The notes beneath the pieces were generated by a model that had not been told where the DNA came from, ran no database searches, and was given only the letters and a program-made list of their open reading frames with translations. This document shows positions 9,469 to 17,100 of a stretch of 33,556 nt of DNA, piece after piece. Where the stretch lies: assembly GCA_038064135.1 (NCBI GenBank), contig JBBTTS010000058.1, positions 1-33,556 on the forward strand. Reading direction: 5' to 3'. Both the position numbers and the translations under genes were made by a program. Within the stretch, counting starts at the first letter, position 1. Each line of letters starts with the position of its first letter. The stretch comes from JBBTTS01 sp038064135. GTDB taxonomy: Bacteria; Patescibacteriota; Saccharimonadia; Saccharimonadales; OMJO01.

Positions 9469-10095
9469 ATGATTTTGAAAACTTTCAAACAAAAAATAAC
9501 AATAATAGCCATAATTTTAATGATGGTTATTGGAGCGATTATAATAATTGCTCGGCCTGTTAATGCAGCCGTAGCTCCAGAAAATATTCCGCCAGGATGT
9601 CCTGGTTCAAGTTTGGCTGGTCCTCCAGCTCCGGGTGTTTGCGAGTCGATTCCGCCAGGATGTCCTGGTTCAACTAGGTCCGGTCCGCCATCGGCGGGTT
9701 CGTGCGAAAATTATTATGGCAATAAGTGGGTTAGTCAAAGTTCTTTAGATGCCGGAAATGACCCAAATAATCCAGACGGTGATGAATTTGGCAGCATAAG
9801 TGCACAAGATGGAGAATTTCAATGTGGTAGTAATCAGAGATTACAAGCTTGCGTAGACGAAACGCCGCTGATGAAACAAATAAACACAATCATTAGTGCC
9901 CTTAGTGCAGGTATAGGAATAGTAATTGTAATTATGATAATTGTGGGCGGAATCCAATATTCAACTGCTGGTGGTGATAGTGGTAAAGTAACTGCCGCAA
10001 AGTCGCGAATATTTAATGCAGTGTTAGCTTTAATTGCCTTCTTCTTTATGTTTGGATTTTTACAATGGATCGTGCCGGGGGGATTATTTAGGTGA
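9469..10095 (+). CDS. T4SS pilin-like protein with a 21-residue cysteine/proline repeat
   Basis: First of six pilin-like genes. The 208-residue precursor has a signal peptide (about 1-33), then two copies of a 21-residue repeat (39-59 and 60-80) with the pattern xIPPGCPGSxxxGPPxxGxCE, a linker with two more cysteines, and a C-terminal pair of membrane helices joined by GGIQYSTAGGDSGKVTAAK. That two-helix module is the VirB2/TrbC-like T4SS pilin fold shared by the next five genes. The extra cysteine-rich, probably surface-exposed domain makes it the best candidate for a specialised tip or adhesive subunit (inference). Its TGA stop overlaps the GTG start of the next gene, so the two are translationally coupled. 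Confidence 0.85.
   Translation: MILKTFKQKITIIAIILMMVIGAIIIIARPVNAAVAPENIPPGCPGSSLAGPPAPGVCESIPPGCPGSTRSGPPSAGSCENYYGNKWVSQSSLDAGNDPNNPDGDEFGSISAQDGEFQCGSNQRLQACVDETPLMKQINTIISALSAGIGIVIVIMIIVGGIQYSTAGGDSGKVTAAKSRIFNAVLALIAFFFMFGFLQWIVPGGLFR
9586..9673 (+). repeat. Two direct repeats inside the first pilin gene
   Basis: A 25-base sequence at 9586-9610 recurs identically at 9649-9673, 63 bases (21 codons) later in the same frame. Each copy contains the perfect palindrome CCAGGATGTCCTGG and encodes IPPGCPGS. Identity at the DNA level inside a less conserved 63-base unit suggests recent tandem duplication or strong selection on this segment. Confidence 0.9.
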
Positions 10096-10478
10096 ATTTA
10101 ATAGTCCAAGCCTTTTCGCAGTTTGCGGCCACCTGCTCGGGCGCGAATCGCTCATTTTTTGGATTACCAACTTGGTATAAATACTTAGAACCTGAGCCCA
10201 GAATTCCGGGCGCCGTAAACGACACTTGCAAACTTAAAATTTCAGACCTTGGCGATATTTGGCTCATAGGTCTAGGAGTGCTGGATATCTTGTTAAGGCT
10301 TATTGGGTTGATTGCCGTCGGTTTTATAATTTGGGGGGGTATCCAATACCTTACCAGCCAGGGCGAACCCGACCGAACCAAGGCTGCACTAAGCACCATA
10401 ATAAACGCCTTTGTTGGGCTGGTGATTGCCGTGGCAGCTGCAGGTGTGGTGTACTTTATCGCAGGAGGTATTACGTAA
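10092..10478 (+). CDS. T4SS pilin-like protein lacking an obvious signal peptide
   Basis: A 128-residue protein starting with GTG at 10092, overlapping the upstream TGA stop (GTGA). It lacks a clear signal peptide; residues 1-50 contain two cysteines and a WYKYLEPEP segment. The C-terminal half has two hydrophobic helices separated by GGIQYLTSQGEPDRTKAA, the same short hydrophilic loop found in all six proteins of this run. It is probably a minor pilin or a membrane partner of the pilins. Coupling to the first gene implies equal expression. Function is inferred from the shared two-helix module and the T4SS context. Confidence 0.8.
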   Translation: MNLIVQAFSQFAATCSGANRSFFGLPTWYKYLEPEPRIPGAVNDTCKLKISDLGDIWLIGLGVLDILLRLIGLIAVGFIIWGGIQYLTSQGEPDRTKAALSTIINAFVGLVIAVAAAGVVYFIAGGIT

Positions 10479-10481
10479 GAT

Positions 10482-10757
10482 ATGCGCGAAAAATTAATTC
10501 TTTTTGCTATAGACAACCCCTTTCCTAATGTTTCTACCAACGACACTACACTGGGTAATGTATTAAACATGGTTTATGCGGTTGTTGGGGCGATTTGCGT
10601 GCTTATGATTACTTTTGGCGGCTTTAAATACGTTATGAGTCGCGGCGAACCAGCCGAACTTGCCAAAGCCAAAGACACAATATTGTACGCCGTTATTGGC
10701 GTGGCTGTTGTGATGTTTGCTTTTACCATAACTAGATTTGTTGTGAAAAAACTATGA
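10482..10757 (+). CDS. Small T4SS pilin-like protein, 91 residues
   Basis: The shortest member of the pilin run. It consists of about 25 polar residues, then two membrane helices around GGFKYVMSRGEPAELAKAKDTI. There is no signal peptide; the first helix itself may insert it. A Shine-Dalgarno AGGAGG lies 13 bases before the ATG, inside the end of the previous gene, and the stop overlaps the next start (ATGA), so genes two to four are coupled. The loop motif GGxxYxxSxG[DE] and the following AK are those of the T4SS pilin family. Confidence 0.8.
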   Translation: MREKLILFAIDNPFPNVSTNDTTLGNVLNMVYAVVGAICVLMITFGGFKYVMSRGEPAELAKAKDTILYAVIGVAVVMFAFTITRFVVKKL

Positions 10758-11158
10758 AAAAACTAATTATAAACTTGTCTATTTTGGTGTTTGGATTTTT
10801 GCCAGTTATATTACCGGCAGTTGCTTTTGCCGAAAACGAAAACCCATTTAGCAAAGTGTGTAACCAGCAGAACGAAGATGAAGAAAAACCAGCCAGTAAT
10901 TCATTTGTTTGCAACGAATCAGCTAAAGACCCATCGGCCCAAGACGGCATTATCGTCAAAGCAACCAATATTGTGGCTTACATCGGCGGCATCGCCGCAA
11001 TTATAATAATTATGGTTGGTGGCTTTTCTTATGTAATGTCTAGTGGTGATTCAAGCAAAATTAATAAGGCCAAAGACATGATCTTATTTGCCTTGGTTGG
11101 TTTGGTAATTATTGTGTTTGCCCGTACCATAATAGTATTCGTCGTGAGTAAACTCTAA
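10754..11158 (+). CDS. T4SS pilin-like protein with signal peptide
   Basis: A 134-residue precursor with a standard signal peptide (MKKLIINLSILVFGF, cleavage likely after AFA at about residue 26), a 35-residue hydrophilic segment with two cysteines, then two membrane helices flanking GGFSYVMSSGDSSKINKAK. It overlaps the preceding gene by four bases (ATGA). The mature form resembles VirB2/TrbC pilins, which are processed, held in the membrane and extruded as the pilus. It is the fourth of six paralogues. Confidence 0.85.
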   Translation: MKKLIINLSILVFGFLPVILPAVAFAENENPFSKVCNQQNEDEEKPASNSFVCNESAKDPSAQDGIIVKATNIVAYIGGIAAIIIIMVGGFSYVMSSGDSSKINKAKDMILFALVGLVIIVFARTIIVFVVSKL

Positions 11159-11174
11159 AGAAAGGAAATACTTA

Positions 11175-11549
11175 ATGAAAAAACTCATAGCAACATTTTT
11201 TATTAGCTTAGCAACTTTATTGCCTAGTTTGGGCCTAATGAGTGCCCAGCTGGTCCACGCCCAAGCTGATCCTAAAGGAAATATCTGCAAGGGTATTGGT
11301 GGCTGCACTGAACCGGCAGGGAGTAAGACCGTAAACGACATAGTTGAAACTGTGATAAATATTTTGTCTTTTGTTATTGGAATCGCCGGTGTAATTATGG
11401 TCATAGTTGGTGGTTTTAAATATGTGATTTCACAGGGTGACAGTAACAGTATTAATTCGGCCAAAAACACAATATTATATGCCCTTGTTGGGTTAGTAGT
11501 TGCGGCTATGGCGCAGGTAATTGTGCGCTTTGTGTTGAATAAAGTTTAA
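11175..11549 (+). CDS. T4SS pilin-like protein with signal peptide
   Basis: A 124-residue precursor: signal peptide (about 1-34, ending in VHA), a short mature N-terminal segment with two cysteines (ICKGIGGC), then two helices around GGFKYVISQGDSNSINSAKN. AAAGGAAA upstream of the ATG is an acceptable ribosome-binding site. It is closely similar to the fourth and sixth pilin-like genes, consistent with tandem duplication. A compact mature protein of about 90 residues fits a major pilin better than the first, domain-bearing member, but which one is the main subunit cannot be read from sequence. Confidence 0.85.
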   Translation: MKKLIATFFISLATLLPSLGLMSAQLVHAQADPKGNICKGIGGCTEPAGSKTVNDIVETVINILSFVIGIAGVIMVIVGGFKYVISQGDSNSINSAKNTILYALVGLVVAAMAQVIVRFVLNKV

Positions 11550-11557
11550 TGCATTTG

Positions 11558-11587
11558 TTGCGACCCTAGGGGTTACTGTGATATAAA
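11558..11587 (+). promoter_or_regulatory. Promoter for the sixth pilin gene
   Basis: TTGCGA, an 18-base spacer and TATAAA preceded by TGA (extended -10) lie in the only sizeable gap inside the pilin run. Transcription would start near 11594, giving a 27-base leader with AAAGG before the ATG. This suggests the last pilin can be expressed separately from the other five. Confidence 0.5.
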
Positions 11588-11620
11588 CTAAGCTATAGAG
11601 AAATAAGAAAGGTAAATTTT

Positions 11621-12034
11621 ATGCTAAAAAGAATTAAAAACTACATTACAAGCCTGGCTGTGGCGCTATTAACGCTTGCGCCAATGGCTGTACCGGCTGT
11701 TGCCAATGCTCAAACAGACATCGAAGGAAACTTATGTGCCGGGGCAAATCTAGACACCAACGCCGTTTGTGACCCAGAAGACACAGAAGCCACCGACAAA
11801 GTTAACAGCATTTTGGAACTTGTAATTAATATCTTTTCACTGGTTGTGGGCGTAATTTCGGTTATTATGATCATCATCGGTGGACTAAAATACATAACAT
11901 CGGGCGGTGAAAGCACTAACATTACTGGTGCTAAAAACACCATTCTTTACGCAATTATCGGTTTAGTAGTCGTAGCATTAGCGCAGATTATTGTCCGTTT
12001 TGTGCTAAGTCGTGTATCTAGCGCAGGAAACTAA
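11621..12034 (+). CDS. T4SS pilin-like protein with signal peptide, last of the array
   Basis: A 137-residue precursor: signal peptide with cleavage likely after ANA (about residue 30), a mature N-terminus with two cysteines, then two helices around GGLKYITSGGESTNITGAKN and a short polar tail. It has its own candidate promoter and an AAAGG ribosome-binding site, and is followed by a strong intrinsic terminator. It shares the GGxxYxxSxG[DE] loop and the AKxTIxYAxxGL start of helix two with the other members. Confidence 0.85.
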   Translation: MLKRIKNYITSLAVALLTLAPMAVPAVANAQTDIEGNLCAGANLDTNAVCDPEDTEATDKVNSILELVINIFSLVVGVISVIMIIIGGLKYITSGGESTNITGAKNTILYAIIGLVVVALAQIIVRFVLSRVSSAGN

Positions 12035-12050
12035 AAAAATCAGCACCAAC

Positions 12051-12085
12051 AAAAACACCCCGATCATCCGGGGTGTTTTTAATTT
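12051..12085. terminator. Bidirectional intrinsic terminator
   Basis: A 12-base perfect stem (AAAAACACCCCG at 12051-12062 with its complement at 12069-12080) and a six-base loop. It has a T-rich tail on the plus strand and an A/T-symmetric stem that also gives a T-run on the minus strand. It ends the pilin operon and, from the other side, hsp20. Confidence 0.9.
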
Positions 12086-12101
12086 TTATGACTTACTCTG
12101 T

Positions 12102-12587
12102 TTATAAAACTTGAATCTTTTTAACAGAATCTTGCTTTAGCTTGGTAAAGCTTATAGTTAGCACGCCATCTTTAAGTATGGCTTCGATCTCGTCCTCTTT
12201 TACAGGAACCGGCAAGGCAATACTTCGGCTAAATTCGCCCCAGTAACATTCTTGAACAAAATAATTTTCGACGTCTTCTTCGGTGCCAGCCGAAAGCGTG
12301 CCACGGATACTTAGTGTATTGTCGGCAATACTAACATCTAAATCGGCTTTGTTTACGCCAGCTGTACGGGCTTTGACAAACAGCCGATCCTTGGTTTCGT
12401 AAACATCTACTGCTAATTGACCAGGAACGGCCTCTTCTTCGTCCCACTCATCGGCCACCGGAGCGTCATCGTCCAATAGTGGTGTACTGGTGTTGTCGCC
12501 AGTTGGCGCAACATCATCTTCGCCCAAAAATGCGGCTGTCAGCTCGTCTTCCATTAACAGATCGTCATCGCGACTTCGTCGTGCCAT
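12102..12587 (-). CDS. Small heat-shock protein (Hsp20/alpha-crystallin family)
   Basis: A 161-residue ATP-independent holdase chaperone that keeps unfolding proteins soluble in the cytoplasm. The alpha-crystallin domain spans about residues 57-161 (VDVYETKDRLFVKARTAGV, DNTLSIRGT, then the closing DGVLTISF). The first 50 residues are unusually acidic (DDDLLMEDELTAAFLGEDD). A good Shine-Dalgarno (GGAGGGT) precedes the ATG. No CIRCE element was seen upstream, so HrcA control is not supported. It stands alone and is convergent with the pilin operon. Confidence 0.93.
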   Translation of the reverse strand: MARRSRDDDLLMEDELTAAFLGEDDVAPTGDNTSTPLLDDDAPVADEWDEEEAVPGQLAVDVYETKDRLFVKARTAGVNKADLDVSIADNTLSIRGTLSAGTEEDVENYFVQECYWGEFSRSIALPVPVKEDEIEAILKDGVLTISFTKLKQDSVKKIQVL

Positions 12588-12763
12588 TGTTGTTACCCTC
12601 CAGAGTGATGATAAAAATTAAGCTTTTCTCATCGCGCCTTCCGAAATAAATTCGGATCCGCTTGGTCGGCGAAACGGCGCTGCTCTTTTCCTTTAATAAT
12701 GAACTTTAATTTGCAATTTTTGTTACTGACTAGTATAGCTTATATAGAGAAAGGGGCGCAACC

Positions 12764-12792
12764 TTGAGCCAAGTTATTTACAACATTATTAT
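12764..12792 (+). promoter_or_regulatory. Promoter for comF, leaderless arrangement
   Basis: TTGAGC, 17 bases, TATTAT. The -10 ends nine bases before the comF ATG, so the transcript would begin at or next to the start codon. A second, farther candidate (TTGCAA at 12711, 17 bases, TATAGC) also exists. Confidence 0.5.
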
Positions 12793-12801
12793 CACAACAC
12801 T

Positions 12802-13479
12802 ATGCAGTTAACCGAAGCAGTCCTAAATATTTTAGCGCCATTTAATTGTATTGGCTGTGGGCGCGAAGGCACGATTTTATGCCAAGGTTGCCTGCAATCC
12901 GAGGTATTACCATTGCCTAGTCGATGCTTTTTGTGTCAAGCCACCACCAAAGAATTTGCTACCTGCACAAATTGTCGACAAAAGTCAGGCCTTAATCACG
13001 TATGGATTTGCGCCGATTACAGCGACCTAGCAAAACATCTGATGACAAAGCTTAAGTTTGGGCGCGCTTCGGCGGCCAGCCGAGTAATTGCCGGCCACAT
13101 GGCTGACACATTGCCAAATCTAGAAGATACACTAATTACTTATGTTCCAACGGCTACTGGGCGGGTTCGTCAGCGGGGTTTCGATCAATCAAAACTAATT
13201 GCCCGCGAACTTTCTTTTGTTACCGGATGGCCTATGGCCCCTCTGCTGGCCCGGCTAAGTCAAAGTCGCCAAGTTGGAGCCGGCCGCCAACAGCGAGCAA
13301 AGCAGCTAGCCGAAGCTTTTTATGTAGTCAATCCATTTATGATTAAATCGGCTAAACATATATTACTGGTAGACGACATAACCACTACTGGAGCCACCCT
13401 TAGCGCGGCGGCTAAGTCATTAAAAGCATCCGGTGCCAAAAAAATCAGTGCCATAGTGTTCGCCCAGAAGAACCTGTAA
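12802..13479 (+). CDS. comF: ComF-family phosphoribosyltransferase-like DNA-uptake protein
   Basis: A 225-residue ComF/GntX-type protein. Cysteine pairs at 16/19, 27/30, 42/45 and 55/58 form the N-terminal zinc-binding part. The C-terminal half is a type I phosphoribosyltransferase fold with the PRPP-loop signature LLVDDITTTGAT at 188-199. ComF proteins act in the cytoplasm during uptake of single-stranded DNA in natural transformation, with an incompletely understood biochemical role. CPR bacteria are thought to import nucleic acids, so a competence role is plausible. It stands alone, upstream of and convergent with tRNA-Ser(TGA). Confidence 0.9.
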   Translation: MQLTEAVLNILAPFNCIGCGREGTILCQGCLQSEVLPLPSRCFLCQATTKEFATCTNCRQKSGLNHVWICADYSDLAKHLMTKLKFGRASAASRVIAGHMADTLPNLEDTLITYVPTATGRVRQRGFDQSKLIARELSFVTGWPMAPLLARLSQSRQVGAGRQQRAKQLAEAFYVVNPFMIKSAKHILLVDDITTTGATLSAAAKSLKASGAKKISAIVFAQKNL

Positions 13480-13555
13480 ACACTCCATCCAACACTCGTA
13501 CGGTCACGCTGACTATCCTTGAAAATTCTAGAAATATGATGTAATAAGTTTTTGG

Positions 13556-13641
13556 CGGAGAGGGTGGGATTCGAACCCACGGACCCTTTCGGGTCATTTG
13601 TTTTCAAGACAAACGCACTAGACCAACTATGCGACCTCTCC
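13556..13641 (-). tRNA. trnS-TGA: tRNA-Ser(TGA)
   Basis: Acceptor stem GGAGAGG pairs with CCTCTCC. The anticodon stem TTTGT/ACAAA holds the loop CTTGAAA with anticodon TGA, and there is a long variable arm (GACCC/GGGTC) as expected for serine. CCA is encoded at 13553-13555. Its first 15 bases are also the 3' end of the HNH endonuclease gene. Confidence 0.95.
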
Positions 13642-14145
13642 TTGATACTCATTGAGCCAACTTTTCTCTAAATAATGTTCAGCATAGTGACAATTGGGAC
13701 AAATCAGCTCCAAATTGTTAAGGCTATTATTCAATCTATTTCTGTCTTTGTGGTGAACGTGTAGGATCTGAAATTTATCAAAACCACATTTTTCACATTC
13801 TTTACCCCTATCGTTTAATAGTCGAATTTTCAAAGCCCTTTGAGATACGACCATATCTCTTAGCCTGCCATTTTTATATACAATTCCTGTTCTGCTTATG
13901 TTTGCACAACTCCTGTTGCATGTTTTTTTATTGAGGCCAGCCAAGATTGGTTTATTGCAAACTATGCAAGGCTTTACTTTTCTGCAAGCAATGCCATAAC
14001 ACTTCATGCTGCAATAGACTCTTCCTCCGTTTCTTGAAATTTCTTGAGGCCGTCTGTAAATGGGTCGTTTACATTCAAGACATTTTACGTTTGGATTTCT
14101 TATATATCTCTCAGGCACCCACCCAGTATACCAGTTACCTGACAT
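13627..14145 (-). CDS. HNH endonuclease with zinc-binding cysteine clusters, wedged between tRNA genes
   Basis: A 172-residue protein. The HNH core is at about 127-156 (HVHHKDRNRLNN, NNLELICPNCH), with metal-binding cysteines C117/C120 and C149/C152. Ahead of it are two further treble-clef-like cysteine groups (C22/C25 with C45/C49, and C60/C63 with C76/C80), probably for DNA recognition. Free-standing HNH nucleases of this make-up are often homing or mobile endonucleases. The gene starts 20 bases after a tRNA-Ser 3'-end remnant and its TAG stop lies inside tRNA-Ser(TGA), so it fills exactly the space between two tRNA 3'/5' ends. That points to a mobile insert, although a fixed host nuclease is possible. 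Confidence 0.85.
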   Translation of the reverse strand: MSGNWYTGWVPERYIRNPNVKCLECKRPIYRRPQEISRNGGRVYCSMKCYGIACRKVKPCIVCNKPILAGLNKKTCNRSCANISRTGIVYKNGRLRDMVVSQRALKIRLLNDRGKECEKCGFDKFQILHVHHKDRNRLNNSLNNLELICPNCHYAEHYLEKSWLNEYQGEVA

Positions 14146-14164
14146 AATATGCAGACAAACCTGG

Positions 14165-14189
14165 TTGGCGGAGGAGGAGGGATTTTCGA
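14165..14189 (-). pseudogene. tRNA-Ser 3'-end remnant
   Basis: The sequence TTGGCGGAG, then a variant of the acceptor and T-arm, matches the 3' end of tRNA-Ser (CCA to T-loop) with two substitutions and a two-base insertion. The rest of a tRNA is absent. It lies 187 bases downstream of the 3' end of tRNA-Ser(GCT), in the same orientation. Confidence 0.65.
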
Positions 14190-14355
14190 CTCACCACTTC
14201 AAAAGCGTTGCTTTTGCCTATCGAGCCCGCCTCGCGGTCTCGCAGAATCGCTCGACAACGCTCCGGCTGTTCGAATCCCGCTCGACTGAAGCAGTTCAGT
14301 CTCTTCGCCTTGCGCCAATCTAGTAGCTCTCGCTTCGTGAGAACCACTAGCTTGG
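14190..14355. repeat. Chain of short tight hairpins downstream of tRNA-Ser(GCT)
   Basis: Successive inverted repeats: AAAAGC/GCTTTT at 14201-14215 (3-base loop), TCGAGC/GCTCGA at 14221-14255, ACTGAA/TTCAGT at 14285-14300 (4-base loop), and an interrupted stem from CCAA at 14315 to TTGG at 14355 that includes the tRNA CCA. A T-arm-like GTTCGAATCC (14269-14278) lies inverted to the flanking tRNA ends. No coding potential was seen. Confidence 0.6.
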
Positions 14356-14445
14356 CGGAGAGGGAGGGATTCGAACCCTCGCGGGAGCTCTCGCCCCCCT
14401 AACGATTTAGCAAACCGTCCCCTTCAGCCACTTGGGTACCTCTCC
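14356..14445 (-). tRNA. trnS-GCT: tRNA-Ser(GCT)
   Basis: Acceptor GGAGAGG/CCTCTCC, anticodon loop TTGCTAA with GCT, long variable arm, T-loop GGTTCGAATCC and encoded CCA (14353-14355). It reads AGC/AGU codons. Confidence 0.95.
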
Positions 14446-14521
14446 GCAACAGATGTAGATTATAACAGGTGTGTAACAGTAGTTGAAGTTTTCGTTTCAG
14501 ATTAATGCTACAATATTGCTT

Positions 14522-15088
14522 ATGCAAGAGGAGCAAACCCAGCAGCCTACGGTCAGTCCAACACCTCCCGATACGAATTGGGCATATAACGACGAATCAA
14601 TAGAGGGTTTAGACCAGCCCACTCAGAAAATTAGTAGCGTAAACTGGACAGCCTCTGAATTTATCGAATACGAAAAAACAAATAGCTGGTTTTTGGCACT
14701 GGCCGTTGGCGCAGTTGCTCTAGTTTTGATTAGTTTTCTGCTAACAAGAGACATTGTTACAGTAGTGGTAATTGCTGTCACTGCAATTTTATTTGGGGTA
14801 TTAGCGGCCCGTAAACCGCGAACCATGCAATACGGGGTGGACGACCATGGGATATCTATTGGCCGCAACCTTCATCCGTACCACGAATTTAAGTCGTTTT
14901 CTGTGACCGAAGAAGGGGCGCTTCACAGTGTGATTTTGCTACCCGCAAAGAGATTTTTACCAACTATCACTATTTATTTTGAACCTAAAGATGAAGAAAA
15001 AATACTCGATACAATTAGTACTTTTTTACCTTTCCAGGAACATCAACCCAATATCATCGACCGTTTGATGGAGCGTATTAGATTTTAG
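14522..15088 (+). CDS. Two-helix membrane protein with C-terminal PH-like domain
   Basis: A 188-residue protein from the ATG at 14522; the frame is open back to a TTG at 14483, but a -10 box TACAAT (14509-14514) sits seven bases before this ATG, favouring it and a leaderless message. The first 50 residues are polar and Gln/Pro-rich, two membrane helices span about 55-75 and 80-97, and the remaining 90 residues are a beta-rich cytoplasmic domain (YGVDDHGISIGRNLHPYHEF) resembling bacterial PH-like domains of membrane proteins. Function is unknown. Its stop overlaps the stop of the convergent beta-helix gene by two to three bases. Confidence 0.75.
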   Translation: MQEEQTQQPTVSPTPPDTNWAYNDESIEGLDQPTQKISSVNWTASEFIEYEKTNSWFLALAVGAVALVLISFLLTRDIVTVVVIAVTAILFGVLAARKPRTMQYGVDDHGISIGRNLHPYHEFKSFSVTEEGALHSVILLPAKRFLPTITIYFEPKDEEKILDTISTFLPFQEHQPNIIDRLMERIRF

Positions 15089-17091
15089 TAGCCAATCGGC
15101 AGCACACTACCAGCGGCAACCCCAAGAGCACTAGCTACATCGGCCGGCAAGGCTTCGCCACTTCTTGGAGTAGAGAGTTTGTAATCACCAGAAGTAATAT
15201 TTCTAAAGATATTGCCACCATTTACCTCAAAACCATCTGCTTCTAGGCCGCGACTCCGTAAGTCGGCTAGGGTGCTCAACACAATATCGGCAACAAGACG
15301 GTTATTCCAGTTTACGTAAGTCGGGGGATTTTTAGTCGTTGTTCGATGATACATATTGAAGTTATAGCCTAGCCCCATATCCTGCACTAATTGCGTACAG
15401 GTAGAAACACAAGCTGCGTCATGCAAGTATGTACCGGTTGAATCCGAAAACACGTTATTGCGAATAGCGATATTGGCTATATCAACACGTCCATTATTGT
15501 AGGCACCAAAAGCTGCCCGGTTACTAACTAGTGTATTATTGTAAACCTTAGTATTGGTCGAGCTGGCAACTTTTATTCCCGCCGAAAACTGTTTAGCTAA
15601 TTTGGTAGAATCAATAATCAAATTACCAGCAATGATGCCGCCTGTAGAAATTTCGTAGTGAATACCACTTTTTGAATTAGATTTTATGATGTTTTTAACG
15701 AATTTAGCTCCATCACAACCTAAGTCACACCAAAGGCCATTGGCATTATTGTTGGATATGCTAGCACCATTAACCGTAAGTCCACCGGCTGTATTCGCAG
15801 CTTTTATAGCTGCAGCCGTTGCTGCGGGGCCTTCCACATTAAATGATTCACGGTTATTGAAATCGTAAACCCCACCCAAAATCTGCCCGCCAGACGCGTT
15901 ATTGATACGAAGGCCAACAAAACCGCTGTGAGCAACCTTAAGATTATTCATAGTTATGTTGCCGGCATACATGGCTACTCCCGTTCCGGCGCTCCATTTC
16001 ACAACCACATTATCGATATTAGCGCCTGGTGCATTTACAACTAAAGCGCCAGGCGTAACGCTTGCCGAACCATTGTGAGCACTTCCGGCAAATCGACTAA
16101 AACCAACACCTTTAATGCGTGGTCCAGTACTGGTAGTCAGCCACAATCCCCAAGCCAGTTGAGTAGATTCTATTGTTTTTCCGGCAGGATTATCACCAAT
16201 GAATAGTTGTTGAGTAGCTTTATTAATCCAGAATTTTCCGGGGCCAACTTGACCCTTACAGGTGGCTACAGAGTCATTGCAGGCAATTTCGCTTAACGCT
16301 GCGCCATTTACAAATATTTGATCCAAAAGCCAGGCCGATCTTAAGCCATCTACGTAACTTTCGTCGACGACTTCAGCCCCTAATGAGCCGCAAACCAAAG
16401 CATTATTACAAGTTACTTTTCCGTCTACCCAGTATCTAAAATTGCCACTGACGGTGTTGGTTACGCAGGTATCATAGTTGTGGCAAAGTTCGGGACTAAT
16501 AAAACTATCTTTGCGCCAAATTGTTCCATCACTAACAAAGCCATTTACTTGGCGGGCACCGTCGATCCATGGTTTTTCGCCAGGGTATGCCTGGATCGTG
16601 ATTTGTTTGCTAATTTTGGGTACACTAGCTGGTTCGCTATTGTGAATCCCGCCACGTAAGACTACAGTGCCGCCGGCTGTCACCGATGCTACTGCCTTGG
16701 TCACGGTTTTGAATGGCGCTGTCTCGTTACCGGCAGCCGTGTCATTGCCGTTGGGTGAGACAAATTTTACGTTTGCACCAGTAGGCAAAGTATAACCAGC
16801 TGTGCTGGCTAGGTCATAGGGGTCGGTAGCTAAGCTTTGGCTACCAAATTGGATCAAAGATCCGCCCGAGGCATTTTGATCAGTAATCTTGATTGCGGGA
16901 CTGGTTATGGCGGCGTTTTCAGGTTCTACGGCAACCGAAAAGGTGTTGGCTCTAGTTAGTAGTAAAGAAGCTATTCCAACCAGACTAAACAGGCCTAAAA
17001 AAATCAACAATGGAATGCGATTATTAAAAGAAAATTGCTTAATGCGCTTTGCTGACCTTTTCAAAACCGTAATCGCCCCCTCAAGCCACAT
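15085..17091 (-). CDS. Membrane-anchored right-handed parallel beta-helix protein
   Basis: A 668-residue protein. A basic N-terminus and one hydrophobic helix (about 27-46) export and anchor it. Residues from about 105 start the DUF1565/pectate-lyase-like pattern (FVSPNGNDTAAGNETAPFKT, then GGTVVLRGG) and run through repeated N-rich turns (NNNANGLWCDLGC, NLIID, VYNNTLVSNRA, IAIRNNVF) typical of a right-handed beta-helix. Paired cysteines suggest disulfides outside the cell. Such proteins bind or cleave polysaccharides; no catalytic set could be assigned, so adhesin or glycan-active enzyme are both open. A host-facing role is attractive for an episymbiont but is inference. Confidence 0.8.
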   Translation of the reverse strand: MWLEGAITVLKRSAKRIKQFSFNNRIPLLIFLGLFSLVGIASLLLTRANTFSVAVEPENAAITSPAIKITDQNASGGSLIQFGSQSLATDPYDLASTAGYTLPTGANVKFVSPNGNDTAAGNETAPFKTVTKAVASVTAGGTVVLRGGIHNSEPASVPKISKQITIQAYPGEKPWIDGARQVNGFVSDGTIWRKDSFISPELCHNYDTCVTNTVSGNFRYWVDGKVTCNNALVCGSLGAEVVDESYVDGLRSAWLLDQIFVNGAALSEIACNDSVATCKGQVGPGKFWINKATQQLFIGDNPAGKTIESTQLAWGLWLTTSTGPRIKGVGFSRFAGSAHNGSASVTPGALVVNAPGANIDNVVVKWSAGTGVAMYAGNITMNNLKVAHSGFVGLRINNASGGQILGGVYDFNNRESFNVEGPAATAAAIKAANTAGGLTVNGASISNNNANGLWCDLGCDGAKFVKNIIKSNSKSGIHYEISTGGIIAGNLIIDSTKLAKQFSAGIKVASSTNTKVYNNTLVSNRAAFGAYNNGRVDIANIAIRNNVFSDSTGTYLHDAACVSTCTQLVQDMGLGYNFNMYHRTTTKNPPTYVNWNNRLVADIVLSTLADLRSRGLEADGFEVNGGNIFRNITSGDYKLSTPRSGEALPADVASALGVAAGSVLPIGY

Positions 17092-17100
17092 ATTAGTACT

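Noticed and set aside
14060..14402. Open frames over the tRNA-Ser(GCT) region
   Set aside because: They overlap the tRNA and hairpin chain and start within non-coding repeats.
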